From contig JAOMBK010000003.1 of assembly GCA_028344535.1 (NCBI GenBank), positions 48,365 to 112,364 of the forward strand: a stretch of DNA of 64,000 nt. Reading direction: 5' to 3'. This document shows positions 19,118 to 29,550 of the stretch, piece after piece; position 1 is the stretch's first letter; each line of letters starts with the position of its first letter. A program made the position numbers and the translations under genes. A model generated the notes under the pieces. That model ran no database searches. It was not told where the DNA came from and saw only the letters and a program-made list of their open reading frames with translations. This stretch comes from Pseudomonadota bacterium. Its GTDB lineage: Bacteria > Pseudomonadota > Gammaproteobacteria > Magnimaribacterales > D2472.

Positions 19118-21448
19118 ATCGCTAAAAAATCAGAGCAATCAAATCTCTCAGCAGGGACGTTGAAAAATGTTTTTGCATTTTTTTGCTTAGGCTCAGTTCT
19201 ATATATTTTTATTTCACTTGTTTCTTATTCTCCACTTGATCCAAGCCTTTCGTCAGTTAGTTCGCTTTCTGGTTCCATTGAAAACCTTGGAGGGCCCTTT
19301 GGGGCATATCTTTCTGATGCTTTATTTTCCATAGCCGGGATTGGAGCGTATTTATTTTTATTAGTTATTTCTTTTGTAGCAGTGAAGCTATTATTTTTTT
19401 ATCGACCATCTGATCGAACCCATAAAATTATTAAAGTTATTTCAGCAATGATTTTGCTGTCTTCATTTTCAGCATTAAGCGAGTTTTATTATTCAGGTGA
19501 TTACTTTCCGCAGTCGTCATCAGGTGGATTGATAGGTGCATTAATATTCACCAATCTCTCAAATATTTTTGGGGTGGTTGGTTCCCTAATATTTATAGTT
19601 ATTTTCTTTCTTGCTTCGATCTCTTTAACTTTTTCATTTTCTTGGTTAACTGTTATAGACGCTCTTGGACAAGGAGCAAAATATCTCATGCTAGAGCTTA
19701 GCGCCCAAACTAATAACTTCCTTAAGTCTTTATTTAATGCTTTGAAATCTATTGATTTCTCAAAATTTAAATCTAAAGATGAGCCTGTAATTGAGCGATC
19801 TGTTGCAGAGGCTAAGCCAAGAGAGCTAAACCTTCCTAAATCCTCTCCCTCATTAATTGAACCAGAAACTAAATCACAAGAGTCTTCCAAACCTTTATCA
19901 AAAGCAGAGACTACAAAAAATGAATCTGCTGCAACATCCACTGTTTATAAGCCAAAAGATAAAAATGTAAATTCAGAGATGCCTTCAACAGATCTTCTCG
20001 ATAGAGTTCTAGACGATGGCTCATCTCTAACAAAAGAACAGCTCGATGAGGTAGCTGATAGGCTAGAAATTAAGTTACAAGAATTTGGAGTTGAGGCAAA
20101 GGTTGTTTCTGTTATTCCTGGCCCCGTAGTGACTAGATTTGAAATTCAACCTGCTCCAGGTACCAAGGCAAGTAAAATTACAAATATTGCTCAAGATATT
20201 GCGAGATCCCTTGCTGTAATGAGCGTTAGGGTGGTTGAGGTTATTCCTGGAAAATCAGTTGTTGGTATAGAAATACCTAATACAAATAGAAAAATGGTTC
20301 GCCTAACTGAAATATTATCCTCAGAGACATTCCATAACTCTACCTCACCCTTATCAATGGCACTAGGCCATGATATAGCTGGAAAACCAATAGTTGTTGA
20401 TCTTGCAAAGATGCCTCATTTATTAGTTGCAGGCACAACTGGATCAGGAAAATCTGTTGGCCTCAATGCTATGTTGCTGAGTTTATTATTTAAATCAGAT
20501 CCTGAAGCTGTCCGTTTGATAATGATTGATCCTAAAATACTTGAACTCTCTGTCTATGAAGGCATTCCTCATCTTCTTACCCCTGTTATTACTGATATGA
20601 CTGATGCATCCAATGGGCTTAGATGGTGTGTAGCTGAAATGGACAGACGATATAAATTAATGTCAGAAATGGGTGTCAGGGGTTTGGCTGCTTTTAATCA
20701 AAAAGTTGCCGAAGCTAATGCAGCTGGCACGCCACTGCTTGATCCTTTTCAAGAAGACGAGGAAGTACCATTAGAAGAATTGCCATCCATTGTTGTGGTT
20801 GTTGATGAGTTTGCAGATATGATCATGATCGTAGGTAAAAAGGTCGAGCATTTAATTGCAAGGATTGCTCAAAAAGCAAGAGCTGCAGGAATACATCTAA
20901 TTCTAGCCACTCAGCGACCATCGGTCGATGTAATTACTGGGCTTATTAAAGCAAATGTCCCATCAAGAATTGCTTTTCAAGTATCTTCTAAAATTGACTC
21001 ACGAACCATTCTTGACCAAGGTGGGGCTGAACAGCTCCTTGGTGCAGGTGATATGTTATACATGCCAGCAGGGCAAGGTGTTCCTGAGCGTGTTCATGGT
21101 GCGTTTGTGGGTGATGACGAAGTCCACCGTGTTGTAGATAGTTGGAAGCAGAAATCTGAGCCAAATTATTTAGATGAGATTACATCAGAACTTCAGGAAA
21201 CAGGACCAATTCCAGGTTGGTCTGATATAGATAGCTCTGACTCATCTGATGAGAATGATGAGCTTTATGATGAAGCAGTTGCGTTTGTAATAGAATCAAG
21301 AAGAGCTTCCATCTCAGCCGTGCAACGAAAACTGAGAATTGGCTACAATCGTGCAGCTAGAATCATCGAGGCAATGGAGATGGCAGGCTTGGTTTCTGAA
21401 ATGAGCAGTAATGGCAGTCGAGAGGTGTTGGTTCCAAAACAGCAATGA
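19118..21448 (+). CDS. ftsK: DNA translocase FtsK
   Basis: A septum-located DNA pump that clears chromosomes and activates XerCD. Four N-terminal TM helices (first ~170 residues), a short polar linker, then the RecA-like motor: Walker A GTTGSGKS (about residue 438), Walker [10 protein letters not shown], then [15 protein letters not shown] and [12 protein letters not shown]. The C-terminal gamma winged helix ([25 protein letters not shown]) reads KOPS sites. Start choice: a TTG at 19160 would begin inside the first membrane helix. An AGGAG at 19107-19111 is instead correctly spaced from an in-frame ATC (19118), giving [14 protein letters not shown]. An in-frame stop at 19103 rules out anything longer. 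The linker is much shorter than E. coli's. Confidence 0.93.
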   Translation: MAKKSEQSNLSAGTLKNVFAFFCLGSVLYIFISLVSYSPLDPSLSSVSSLSGSIENLGGPFGAYLSDALFSIAGIGAYLFLLVISFVAVKLLFFYRPSDRTHKIIKVISAMILLSSFSALSEFYYSGDYFPQSSSGGLIGALIFTNLSNIFGVVGSLIFIVIFFLASISLTFSFSWLTVIDALGQGAKYLMLELSAQTNNFLKSLFNALKSIDFSKFKSKDEPVIERSVAEAKPRELNLPKSSPSLIEPETKSQESSKPLSKAETTKNESAATSTVYKPKDKNVNSEMPSTDLLDRVLDDGSSLTKEQLDEVADRLEIKLQEFGVEAKVVSVIPGPVVTRFEIQPAPGTKASKITNIAQDIARSLAVMSVRVVEVIPGKSVVGIEIPNTNRKMVRLTEILSSETFHNSTSPLSMALGHDIAGKPIVVDLAKMPHLLVAGTTGSGKSVGLNAMLLSLLFKSDPEAVRLIMIDPKILELSVYEGIPHLLTPVITDMTDASNGLRWCVAEMDRRYKLMSEMGVRGLAAFNQKVAEANAAGTPLLDPFQEDEEVPLEELPSIVVVVDEFADMIMIVGKKVEHLIARIAQKARAAGIHLILATQRPSVDVITGLIKANVPSRIAFQVSSKIDSRTILDQGGAEQLLGAGDMLYMPAGQGVPERVHGAFVGDDEVHRVVDSWKQKSEPNYLDEITSELQETGPIPGWSDIDSSDSSDENDELYDEAVAFVIESRRASISAVQRKLRIGYNRAARIIEAMEMAGLVSEMSSNGSREVLVPKQQ

Positions 21449-21957
21449 TGGTTAGATTCCTCTTAATACTCATTGCTTTTCATCTTTCATTAGCAAGTCA
21501 CGCACTAACAATTTCGGCCGATGTTCTTAACAGTGAATTAAAAAAAAATTATTCATTCGTTGAGAGATCACTCAATCAATCTGATTTGAAGATTGAGACT
21601 TCTTCAGGAAAAATTCTTTTTGACCCTTTGGGAGTAACAGTAAAAGTGTTAGCACCATTTAAAGAAAATTATAGAATTGAGGGAGATAGAATTGAAATTC
21701 ATGATGTGTTTTTAGATCAAAAACAGATCATTGACATTGATCAGCTAGATAATTTTTTTATTAATATTTTAATGAATGGAGTAGACAATAATTCACAAGC
21801 CTATTCAATTAGTCATATCAATGACGCGACAATTGAAATTATTTCAACTAATACCTCTAATTTAATTAGATTTTCATTTATTGATAACAAATTAAATCTT
21901 ATTCGCTACAAAGACTCCATCGGGGTTGAGCATGGAATTGAGTTGACCCCATTATGA
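21445..21957 (+). CDS. lolA: Outer-membrane lipoprotein carrier protein LolA
   Basis: A 170-residue periplasmic protein with a signal peptide ([20 protein letters not shown]). The body alternates beta strands, with [14 protein letters not shown] wording ([21 protein letters not shown]), [21 protein letters not shown] and a short tail, as expected for the LolA open barrel that ferries lipoproteins from LolCDE to LolB. Sequence similarity is modest, but the position directly after ftsK (4-bp overlap) is the classical locus. Somewhat shorter than the ~200-residue E. coli protein. Overlaps crcB by 4 bp. Confidence 0.85.
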   Translation: MMVRFLLILIAFHLSLASHALTISADVLNSELKKNYSFVERSLNQSDLKIETSSGKILFDPLGVTVKVLAPFKENYRIEGDRIEIHDVFLDQKQIIDIDQLDNFFINILMNGVDNNSQAYSISHINDATIEIISTNTSNLIRFSFIDNKLNLIRYKDSIGVEHGIELTPL

Positions 21958-22319
21958 CAAAATTTTTTTTAATAGCATGCGGAGGAGCCTTGGGAGCACC
22001 TCTTAGATACATCATTAATGATCTAATGAAAAACTTGTATTTTTTTGCATTGCCAACTGGAATAATGCTTGTTAATTTTATTGGATGTTTTTGCATTGGC
22101 ATTGCTATGGCTTACATTTCAGATCTTAAATCAAATATTTACTTTTTTTTAATTATTGGATTTCTTGGTTCTTTCACAACCATGTCAGCCTTCTCCCAGC
22201 AAACAATTGAATTGCTATACAATGGAAAAGAATTTAATGCTTTGATATATGTTGTTGCATCAATTGCATCATGTCTAATAGGAACTTTTTTAGCTTACTC
22301 TTTATTTAAAAACACTTAA
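21954..22319 (+). CDS. crcB: Fluoride exporter CrcB/Fluc
   Basis: A 121-residue four-TM protein. GGALGAPLRYIIND near residue 9, NFIGCFCIGIAM near 41 and GFLGSFTTMSAFSQQTIEL near 70 are the Fluc pore and Na+ site signatures (NxxG and the GxxGxxTTxSxF track). Works as an antiparallel dimer in the inner membrane to expel fluoride. No fluoride riboswitch is expected because the gene overlaps lolA and has no leader of its own. Confidence 0.93.
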   Translation: MTKFFLIACGGALGAPLRYIINDLMKNLYFFALPTGIMLVNFIGCFCIGIAMAYISDLKSNIYFFLIIGFLGSFTTMSAFSQQTIELLYNGKEFNALIYVVASIASCLIGTFLAYSLFKNT

Positions 22320-22322
22320 CAA

Positions 22323-23567
22323 ATGATTGATACAAATTTAATAAAAGATGATCCTCAAGCGGTTGTAAAAAACTTAGAATCCAGAAATTATAAATTTGAG
22401 ATTGACTCATATAATGACTTGGAAGCTAACCGAAAAAAATTTCAAACGGAAACTGAGGATCTACAAGCTAAACGTAATACGCTGTCAAAAGATTATGGAT
22501 TGCTTAAAAAAGAGGGCAAAGATGACCCAGCTCTTAATACCAAGATTGAATCTATTAAGACTGAGTTGGATAGCTGTTCAAGCAAATTAACTGAAATTCA
22601 ATCAAGCTTGAAAGAGTTCTTGCTTGATGTTCCAAATCTTCCAGCTGACTCTGTGCCAAATGGTTTCAATGAAGAAAATAATATCAAAATAAGAAAGTTC
22701 GGTGAGCCAAATCTATCGAAAGGCAAAGATCATTTGGAGATTACTTCAATGATTGATACCGAATCTGCAAATCTTTTGGCTGGCTCTCGTTTTGCAGTGC
22801 TGAAAGGAGAAATAGCTAAATTACAGCGCGGTTTGATTGCTTTTATGCTTGATAAGGCAGAGGAACATGGGTACCAAGAACATTATTTACCAATGATTGC
22901 TAACTCAGAATCGTTAACTTCAACTGGCCAGCTACCAAAATTTTCTGATGATCTGTTTCAACTTACCGATGATTATTACTTAATTCCAACTGCAGAAGTG
23001 CCATTAACCAATCTATATAGAAATCAGATTATTGATTTGGATGCATTTCCACTGAAGCTTTCAGCCCATACAAGCTGCTTCAGATCCGAGGCTGGAAGTT
23101 ATGGTAAGGATACCAAGGGATTAATTCGCCAACATCAGTTTGAAAAAGTTGAGTTAGTTCAGATTTGTCACCCCGAGAAATCATTTGAGGCTTTAGAAAA
23201 TCTTACCTCTCATGCTGAAATAATTCTTAAAGAGCTCAATTTGCCTTATCAGGTAGTTGAATTGTGCACAGGAGACTTAGGGTTTTCTGCAGCTAAAACA
23301 TATGATTTAGAAGTTTGGATTCCAAGTCAAGAAACATATAGAGAGATATCCTCTTGTTCAAATTGTACTGATTTTCAAGCCAGAAGAGCGAAGATTAGAT
23401 TTAAAGAAGAGGGCGTTACAAAATTAGCTCATACTCTTAATGGATCAGCGCTTGCAGCAGGGAGAGCTTTGATTGCAGTTATTGAAAATAACTTTGATCA
23501 AAAAGGCACAATTACCATTCCAGAAGTCCTTCAGGACTATACAAAATTTGCTTCAATTAAAGTTTAA
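22323..23567 (+). CDS. serS: Seryl-tRNA synthetase
   Basis: A 414-residue class II synthetase. The first ~105 residues form the N-terminal antiparallel coiled coil that holds the long variable arm of tRNA-Ser. Motif 2 is HTSCFRSEAGSYGKDTKGLIRQHQF (split: FRSEAG, then GLIRQHQFEKVE) and motif 3 is LNGSALAAGRALIAVIEN near the C-terminus; TAEVPLTNLY lies before motif 2. Cytoplasmic and essential. It completes the ftsK-lolA-crcB-serS run; rarA, often present between lolA and serS in gammaproteobacteria, is absent here. Confidence 0.96.
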   Translation: MIDTNLIKDDPQAVVKNLESRNYKFEIDSYNDLEANRKKFQTETEDLQAKRNTLSKDYGLLKKEGKDDPALNTKIESIKTELDSCSSKLTEIQSSLKEFLLDVPNLPADSVPNGFNEENNIKIRKFGEPNLSKGKDHLEITSMIDTESANLLAGSRFAVLKGEIAKLQRGLIAFMLDKAEEHGYQEHYLPMIANSESLTSTGQLPKFSDDLFQLTDDYYLIPTAEVPLTNLYRNQIIDLDAFPLKLSAHTSCFRSEAGSYGKDTKGLIRQHQFEKVELVQICHPEKSFEALENLTSHAEIILKELNLPYQVVELCTGDLGFSAAKTYDLEVWIPSQETYREISSCSNCTDFQARRAKIRFKEEGVTKLAHTLNGSALAAGRALIAVIENNFDQKGTITIPEVLQDYTKFASIKV

Positions 23568-23666
23568 TAAAATTAATGTAAATGTTGCTTAATTGTTCCT
23601 TTTATTAAGGTGCAAACAGGTATAGAATTAATTTATCGTCTTAATTTTAATTTTTAGAGGGAAATT

Positions 23667-26600
23667 ATGAAATCATTGCGTAACTTATTTATGGTTGCTG
23701 CCTTAATTGCTATTCCGGCATTTGGACAGGAGCTTACTTCCGATATTACAGGTACGGTAACAAATAGTGCAGGCACTCCAGTTAGTGGTGCTAGTGTTAG
23801 TGTTACTTATACGCCAACAGATACCACTGTGACTAGGACAACTAGCTCGAACGGTCGATACAATGCTGGTGGTTTAAAGCCTGGTGGTCCATATGAAGTC
23901 AGCGTTCAATCTAGCGCCTATAGTTCAGAAACTACAGCAGGAATTACTTTGATTGTTGGTGATACCAAAAGGTTGAATTTTGTATTAGAGGGAATTGATG
24001 AGCTTGTTGTTGTTGCAAGTGCAGGAACCACTTTAGATACAGGTTATGGTTTTGGCACGGCTTTAACAGCAGACGATATTGAGAAAAATGCTTCTGTAAA
24101 TAGAGATTTAAAAGATTTTATTAGATTGAATCCAATGGTATCTCTAGATGATGCTGAGGATAACTATGAGGCAATTTCTATTGCTGGTGCTCACCCAAGA
24201 ACCAATGATCTCAGAGTAGATGGAGTTTCATTTAACGATGACTTTGGTCTTAACGCTAACGGGTATCCTGCTCAAAGAAGTCCCATTTCACTTAATGCAA
24301 TTGAACAACTCTCAGTTAAAGTAGCTCCTGCCTCTGTTGAGTATTCAGGTTTTAGAGGCGGTGTTATTGAGGTAATTACTAAGTCTGGAACCAATGAGTT
24401 CACTGGAGAATTCTTTTCATACGATCGTGGTGACTCCCTTATGGGAGATGAATCCAATGGTGATGAGTATGACTTTGATCTCGAAGATACTTCAGAAGGA
24501 TTTGCCTTTGGCGGACCTTTAATTAAAGATAAAGCATTCTTTTATGTTACATATGAAGAGGCTTCAGTGAATAAGCCTATTACTCATGGTCCTATTGGAT
24601 CAGGTCTTCCAAATGAGCAAGGGATCACCATTGCAGAGGTAGATCAAATAAGAAATATAACTAAAGATAAATATGGTTTTGATCCTCTTGGTTACACATC
24701 AAGCAATTTATCTGAGCAGGAGTATATGACAGCAAGGTTTGATATAAATCTTACTGATAATCATCGTTTAACAATCAATCACAAGGAAGTAGAAAGCTCT
24801 AAGCTTAATGGTGCTAACAGCTCCTATGGTACTTTCAATTTTTCTTCAGCTGAATATCAAAAAGGAGAAAACACTGAAACTGACGGGTTTCTTCTTGTCT
24901 CAAACTGGTCTGATGATTTAATCACTGAGATAAGCTACTCAACAAAAGAGCAAAAAACATCTCAAATGTCTCCAGTTGGTCAAGACCTACCTTCATTTGT
25001 TATTGAGAATTGTGGTGCAAAAGAAATTGTTTGTGAGTTAGGTCCAGATATTTTTAGAAGTGCTAACGCCCTTGAGACTGAAAATACATTCTTTAAAGCC
25101 AAACTTACTTACTATGACGATAATCATAAATGGACAGCTGGTTATGAAACCAAAGAGTGGGATATTTATAATGTATTTATCGTTGCGCAAAATGGTTCAT
25201 ATGATTTTGATGGAATCTCAGGTTATGAAAGCCAGCAAGCCACTGGGTTTTTCCATAACAACTCTAGAGACCTAACTGAAGCAGGTGGTGCAGCTATATT
25301 TAAATACGACCTCACCTCTATGTATATCCAGGATGAGATTGAAATATCAGATAAATTAAATGTATTGGTTGGTTTAAGATATGACGAATTTGACTCTGAT
25401 GATGCTCCATCACTAAACCAAGGTTTCCTAGATACTTATGGTTTTGCTAATGGAGGTATTGCTGGTACAGATCTATTAAATTATAGATTTAGTTTTGAAT
25501 ACGAGATTGATGATGTAAGCTCTTTGAAAGGTCTATATGGAACTTTTTCATCTAAATTACCGACTGTATGGATTTCAAATGCCTATACAAATGATGGGGT
25601 TAGAATTGCTGCATACAATGGAGCGAATGCTCCTGGCTGTGATCCAACAAGTGGAGTTACTGGAACTCTCCCAGCATGTGTTGGTACAGCAATCCAAAAT
25701 GCACCTTTAACTGATGCAGTAATTAACTTTATAGCACCAAGTTTCGAATGGCCTGAAACGAAGACTCTCAATTTGACTTACGATAGGCAGATTGGAGACT
25801 GGATGATGACAGCCACATACTTGCATTCTGACCAAGAGGAAGCTTTATATAAAATTATAGATGGATCTCCTTTAAGTGGCGATCAACCATTAACACCTAC
25901 ATTGAAGGCTCCTGATGGAAGACCTATTTACAACCAAACAGGTAGAAACACCTACAAAGGCGGTCTATACAATCAAGGTGGCGGCGAAAGAGATGTAATA
26001 TCTCTTGCCTTCTCAAGGTTCTTTAATGATGGTGATGGCTCATTTACTATTGGCTACACTCATCAAGATATTGACGAGCTAAGCGGTATGGCCTCAACAA
26101 CAGCTAACTCTAGTTATGGTAAGTACGCAGCATCTGATTACAATAACAGAACTGCTCAGCGTTCAATTTATGAAACTGAGCATAGATTATTTGCAACTTT
26201 ATCATCAACTCATTATTTCTTTGGTGCAGATAAACCGACCACTTTCAATCTATTCTTTGAAAGAAAATCTGGCTTGCCTGGAACATATTCTTGGGATACA
26301 TATACTTCAAGAAACTATGGCGGAACTGCTTATCAAAGAGAGGCTTTTGGTTATGAGAAAAATCTAAATGATGATAGCTCTCATTTAATCTATGTCCCAA
26401 CTGGTTTAACCGACCCAAATGTTTGTTGGGGTTCATGTAATGGAGCGCCTGATTTAGCAATTGCTAACCAGGTCCTTGAAATGTTGCATAATACATTAGG
26501 CTTAAAATCATATGCTGGTCAGATTGTTCCTAATGGTGTTTATGAGTATCCATGGCAAACAACATTAGATCTTAAAATCACTCAGATCCTCCCAGGATTC

Positions 26601-26888
26601 AGGGCTGAAGATGAGTTCGTGATTAGTTTAGGTATAGAAAACTTATTAAACCTTATAGATTCTAATAAAGGGGTTATTGAGTACGGTCCTTATAATGGAA
26701 AAATGGCTGTTCTTGATATGTACATGAATGATGATTTTTCTAAGTACATTTATCCTAACTACAAAGGAAGAGGCTACCCAGATTGGGCATATGGTTTCAA
26801 TCAAAGTAATCCTAAGGGAATTAGAAAATCAGCTGTGAATAGTATATGGAGAGCTCAGCTTGGGTTTACATATAAGTTTTCTTTCTAA
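23667..26888 (+). CDS. TonB-dependent receptor with N-terminal CarboxypepD-reg domain (Oar-like)
   Basis: A 1073-residue outer-membrane receptor. Signal peptide to about residue 20, then a carboxypeptidase-regulatory-like Ig domain (SDITGTVTNSAGTPVSGASV..., residues ~24-95). The plug domain includes DLRVDGVSFNDDFG and GFRGGVIEVITKSGTNEF, followed by a large beta-barrel ending in GFTYKFSF with a terminal Phe. The layout matches the Oar subgroup, whose ligands are mostly unknown and include peptides and carbohydrates. A strong GAGGGAAAT ribosome-binding site precedes the ATG; an intrinsic terminator follows, so it is a single-gene unit. The 99-bp gap upstream holds its promoter, but I cannot assign -35/-10 boxes with confidence. 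Confidence 0.92.
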   Translation: MKSLRNLFMVAALIAIPAFGQELTSDITGTVTNSAGTPVSGASVSVTYTPTDTTVTRTTSSNGRYNAGGLKPGGPYEVSVQSSAYSSETTAGITLIVGDTKRLNFVLEGIDELVVVASAGTTLDTGYGFGTALTADDIEKNASVNRDLKDFIRLNPMVSLDDAEDNYEAISIAGAHPRTNDLRVDGVSFNDDFGLNANGYPAQRSPISLNAIEQLSVKVAPASVEYSGFRGGVIEVITKSGTNEFTGEFFSYDRGDSLMGDESNGDEYDFDLEDTSEGFAFGGPLIKDKAFFYVTYEEASVNKPITHGPIGSGLPNEQGITIAEVDQIRNITKDKYGFDPLGYTSSNLSEQEYMTARFDINLTDNHRLTINHKEVESSKLNGANSSYGTFNFSSAEYQKGENTETDGFLLVSNWSDDLITEISYSTKEQKTSQMSPVGQDLPSFVIENCGAKEIVCELGPDIFRSANALETENTFFKAKLTYYDDNHKWTAGYETKEWDIYNVFIVAQNGSYDFDGISGYESQQATGFFHNNSRDLTEAGGAAIFKYDLTSMYIQDEIEISDKLNVLVGLRYDEFDSDDAPSLNQGFLDTYGFANGGIAGTDLLNYRFSFEYEIDDVSSLKGLYGTFSSKLPTVWISNAYTNDGVRIAAYNGANAPGCDPTSGVTGTLPACVGTAIQNAPLTDAVINFIAPSFEWPETKTLNLTYDRQIGDWMMTATYLHSDQEEALYKIIDGSPLSGDQPLTPTLKAPDGRPIYNQTGRNTYKGGLYNQGGGERDVISLAFSRFFNDGDGSFTIGYTHQDIDELSGMASTTANSSYGKYAASDYNNRTAQRSIYETEHRLFATLSSTHYFFGADKPTTFNLFFERKSGLPGTYSWDTYTSRNYGGTAYQREAFGYEKNLNDDSSHLIYVPTGLTDPNVCWGSCNGAPDLAIANQVLEMLHNTLGLKSYAGQIVPNGVYEYPWQTTLDLKITQILPGFRAEDEFVISLGIENLLNLIDSNKGVIEYGPYNGKMAVLDMYMNDDFSKYIYPNYKGRGYPDWAYGFNQSNPKGIRKSAVNSIWRAQLGFTYKFSF

Positions 26889-26903
26889 GAAAGTTTAATA
26901 TTA

Positions 26904-26933
26904 TAAAAGGGCGGTTCTTACCGCCCTTTTTTT
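26904..26933 (+). terminator. Intrinsic terminator after TonB receptor
   Basis: AAAGGGCGG-TTCTTA-CCGCCCTTT followed by a T-run forms a GC-rich stem of six G/C pairs, extended by A-T pairs. It lies 16 bp after the receptor stop. It is the strongest Rho-independent terminator in the window. Confidence 0.92.
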
Positions 26934-26946
26934 GCTAAAATTAAAT

Positions 26947-27852
26947 ATGTCCTTTAATACTATCCCTGCATTTTCTATGTCTGATATTCAGAAAAGAGAT
27001 GTTGAGACAATTGCTGAACTCAAATTAGCATTAACCACCCATGGTTTTTTTACCATTACCGATCATGGGATAGCTGATGAAGTTCTTCAATCAAGTTATA
27101 GACTTAGTAAAGATTTTTTTTCACTTCCCGAAAATGTAAAGAATACGTATGCTCACCCTGAAAAAGCTGGAGCAAGAGGCTATACACCATTTGGGAAAGA
27201 AACTGCTGTTGGCGAAACAACACCTGATCTTAAAGAGTTTTGGCATCATGGACCCATGATAGATAATTCATATGATTCTAGGATCTCTGGCAATATATCA
27301 GTTACAGAGATTTCAGATTTCAATAGCCAATTTGATCTCCTGTTTAATCAGTTAAATTTATTGGGTATGAAAGTTCTGAGTGCTATAGCTGTAATCTTGG
27401 GGAGGGAGTCATCATTCTTTGATAGCTGGGCTCTTAAAGGCAACTCTGTATTACGATTAATTCATTATCCTCCAATTGGGGATTCTTCAAATATCTTGCG
27501 TGCACGAGCTCATGAAGATATCAATTTAATAACTTTATTAGTGGGTGCAGAAGAATCTGGATTAGAGGTACAAAATCCTGAGGGTGATTGGATTCCAATC
27601 GAAGCAAAAAGTAAATCTATTGTATGCAATATTGGAGATATGATGCAGTTAGTTACCCGCTCACAACTCAAAAGCACCAGCCATAGGGTCATAGATCATA
27701 ATGCTGGCTCATCTGCATCTAGGTATAGCATGCCTTTTTTTCTTCATCCCTCACCAGAAATTGAGCTTTGCTCCATAGTTGATGATTCCTCCGAATCAAT
27801 AAGCGCGCATGATTTTTTAGAGGAAAGGCTGAGAGCTATTAAGTTATACTAA
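26947..27852 (+). CDS. 2-oxoglutarate/Fe(II)-dependent dioxygenase, isopenicillin-N-synthase family
   Basis: A 301-residue non-heme iron oxygenase. The N-terminal region (ALTTHGFFTITDHGI) is the DIOX_N domain. The iron triad is in RAHEDINLITLL (His, Asp) and TSHRVIDH (His), with the 2OG-binding Arg-x-Ser in ASRYSMPFFLHP. Members oxidise amino acids, purines, flavonoids or small acids; the substrate is not evident. I chose the ATG at 26947; the frame extends to a TTG at 26932, but that overlaps the terminator T-run. Next to NupC by 3 bp, so a nucleoside/base-related substrate is possible (inference). Confidence 0.88.
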   Translation: MSFNTIPAFSMSDIQKRDVETIAELKLALTTHGFFTITDHGIADEVLQSSYRLSKDFFSLPENVKNTYAHPEKAGARGYTPFGKETAVGETTPDLKEFWHHGPMIDNSYDSRISGNISVTEISDFNSQFDLLFNQLNLLGMKVLSAIAVILGRESSFFDSWALKGNSVLRLIHYPPIGDSSNILRARAHEDINLITLLVGAEESGLEVQNPEGDWIPIEAKSKSIVCNIGDMMQLVTRSQLKSTSHRVIDHNAGSSASRYSMPFFLHPSPEIELCSIVDDSSESISAHDFLEERLRAIKLY

Positions 27853-27855
27853 ACC

Positions 27856-29118
27856 ATGACAATTACCTCGCTGTTTCAAATTATTATTGGCTTTATTGGG
27901 CTAGTTTGTATTGCTATACCTTTTTCAAAAAATAGATCTTCAATAAATTATAGGCATATTATGGCAGCCATTTTTTTACAGATTATCTTAGCTTTTGCTT
28001 TATTAAAAATTCCATTTATCGTTCAGATTTTTGCATATCTCTCAGAAGGTGTAACTGCTTTGCAGGCTGCAACTCAGGAAGGAGCGCAGTTTGTTTTTGG
28101 CTACTTAAGCAATAGCTCTACATCACCATTTGAAACTTCTGGAACTGGCAATTCAATGATTTTTGCTTTCCAGATCCTACCCTTGATTATAGTGATCTCG
28201 AGTTTGTCGGCATTGTTATGGTTTTGGAATATTTTGCCATTAATTATTAGAGCTATATCTAAAATATTTGAAAAGCTCTTTAATATAGGTGGCCCGATTG
28301 GACTAGGTGCAACTGCTAATATTATTATGGGTCAGGTAGAGGCTCCTCTGCTTGTAAGACCATATTTATCCAAGATGAGTGAAAAAGAATTATTAATCCT
28401 TATGACTGCTGGCATGTCGACAGTTTCTGGTTCTATCATGATTGCATTAGTTTCAATGCTAGCACCTCAATTTCCAGATATTAATTTAATTCAACATCTT
28501 GTTTCAGCCTCAATTTTATCTATTCCTGCTGCGATCATGTATGCCAATATCATGATTCCTTCATCAGAAGTTACTAATTTTGATGGTAATTCTGTCCCTA
28601 AGGTTTATGACGGTTCTATGGATGCTATTACTCGAGGTACCAGAGATGGGTTGGATATCTGTTTAAATGTTGGCGCAATTTTGATTGCATTTATAGCCCT
28701 TGTCTCATTACTGAATTCTTTGCTTGGCATTCTTGGTGGTTGGATTGGTATATCAGACCTCTCTTTACAATTGATTCTAGGTTTTATTTTCTTTCCAATT
28801 GTATGGTTAATGGGTGTTCCTTTGTCTGAAACTCTTGCTTCAGCAGAGTTATTGGGCTTAAAGACCGCATTGAATGAGTTTGTCGCTTATGGCGCTCTTG
28901 CAAATATAGAACCAGGCGTTCTATCAGATCGATCGAAGTTAATTACTCTATATGCACTTTGCGGCTTTGCTAACTTCTCTTCTGTTGGAATTCTAGTCTC
29001 TGGTATTGGTGCAATGGCTCCAGAAAGAAAAAATGATCTCATAAAAGTTTCTGTCAAAGCATTGATTGGTGCAACACTAGCCTCATGTATGACAGGTTTG
29101 GTTATAGGTATTTTTTAA
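27856..29118 (+). CDS. nupC: Concentrative nucleoside transporter (NupC family)
   Basis: A 420-residue inner-membrane CNT protein that imports nucleosides with Na+ or H+. Marks are GATANIIMGQVEAPLLVRPYL with the Gln and Glu that bind the base and ribose, MTAGMSTVSGSIM near 180, and FPIVWLMGVPLSETLASAELLGLKTALNEFVAY and CGFANFSSVGI near the C-terminus. It lies 3 bp after the dioxygenase and shares 4 bp with the convergent tspO. Cation type cannot be told; Na+ is plausible in a genome with an oxaloacetate-decarboxylase pump. Confidence 0.92.
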   Translation: MTITSLFQIIIGFIGLVCIAIPFSKNRSSINYRHIMAAIFLQIILAFALLKIPFIVQIFAYLSEGVTALQAATQEGAQFVFGYLSNSSTSPFETSGTGNSMIFAFQILPLIIVISSLSALLWFWNILPLIIRAISKIFEKLFNIGGPIGLGATANIIMGQVEAPLLVRPYLSKMSEKELLILMTAGMSTVSGSIMIALVSMLAPQFPDINLIQHLVSASILSIPAAIMYANIMIPSSEVTNFDGNSVPKVYDGSMDAITRGTRDGLDICLNVGAILIAFIALVSLLNSLLGILGGWIGISDLSLQLILGFIFFPIVWLMGVPLSETLASAELLGLKTALNEFVAYGALANIEPGVLSDRSKLITLYALCGFANFSSVGILVSGIGAMAPERKNDLIKVSVKALIGATLASCMTGLVIGIF

Positions 29119-29546
29119 TTTAGAAAAACAATTGAGGCATTTAAAAATGCTGCAAATGATAACCAAATTAGATAAGGCAGATAAAGATAATATAAGACTG
29201 TCGATTCTCCCCTTAATATTTTAAGAATTTTTTGATTAAGTAATATTAGTATGCTTATATCTATAAGTGCTATCACAGGAGCATGAAAATAAAAGAATAT
29301 CCATGACCATGCAGCATTAGCTAGCAATTGGGCTATAAAGAGACCTGAAATTTTATCAGCCATCCTAAAGGATACAAACGCCATGGTTGCATAGAGGATT
29401 GGCCAGACAATTCCAAAAACAAAGCTTGGAGGGTTCAAAGGGCTCTTTATTAGGCTTGCATACCAATCATCTGAATTGATATAAACGTTTGCAAGTGAGC
29501 CAATTACAGAAGTTAAAATTACCAATAAAGGTAAAATATATTTCAT
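29115..29546 (-). CDS. tspO: TspO/MBR-family membrane protein
   Basis: A 143-residue five-TM protein of the tryptophan-rich sensory (TspO/peripheral benzodiazepine receptor) family. Family motifs are SPLNPPSFVFGIVWPILYATM near residue 34, QLLANAAWSWIFFYFHAP near 76, and PYLIWLSFAAFLNASI at the C-terminus. Members bind porphyrins or sterols and modulate tetrapyrrole and stress responses; in marine bacteria they often sit beside carotenoid or rhodopsin genes, not seen here. Cotranscribed with the following KAS III gene only by proximity (4 bp). Confidence 0.9.
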   Translation of the reverse strand: MKYILPLLVILTSVIGSLANVYINSDDWYASLIKSPLNPPSFVFGIVWPILYATMAFVSFRMADKISGLFIAQLLANAAWSWIFFYFHAPVIALIDISILILLNQKILKILRGESTVLYYLYLPYLIWLSFAAFLNASIVFLN

Positions 29547-29550
29547 TGCT

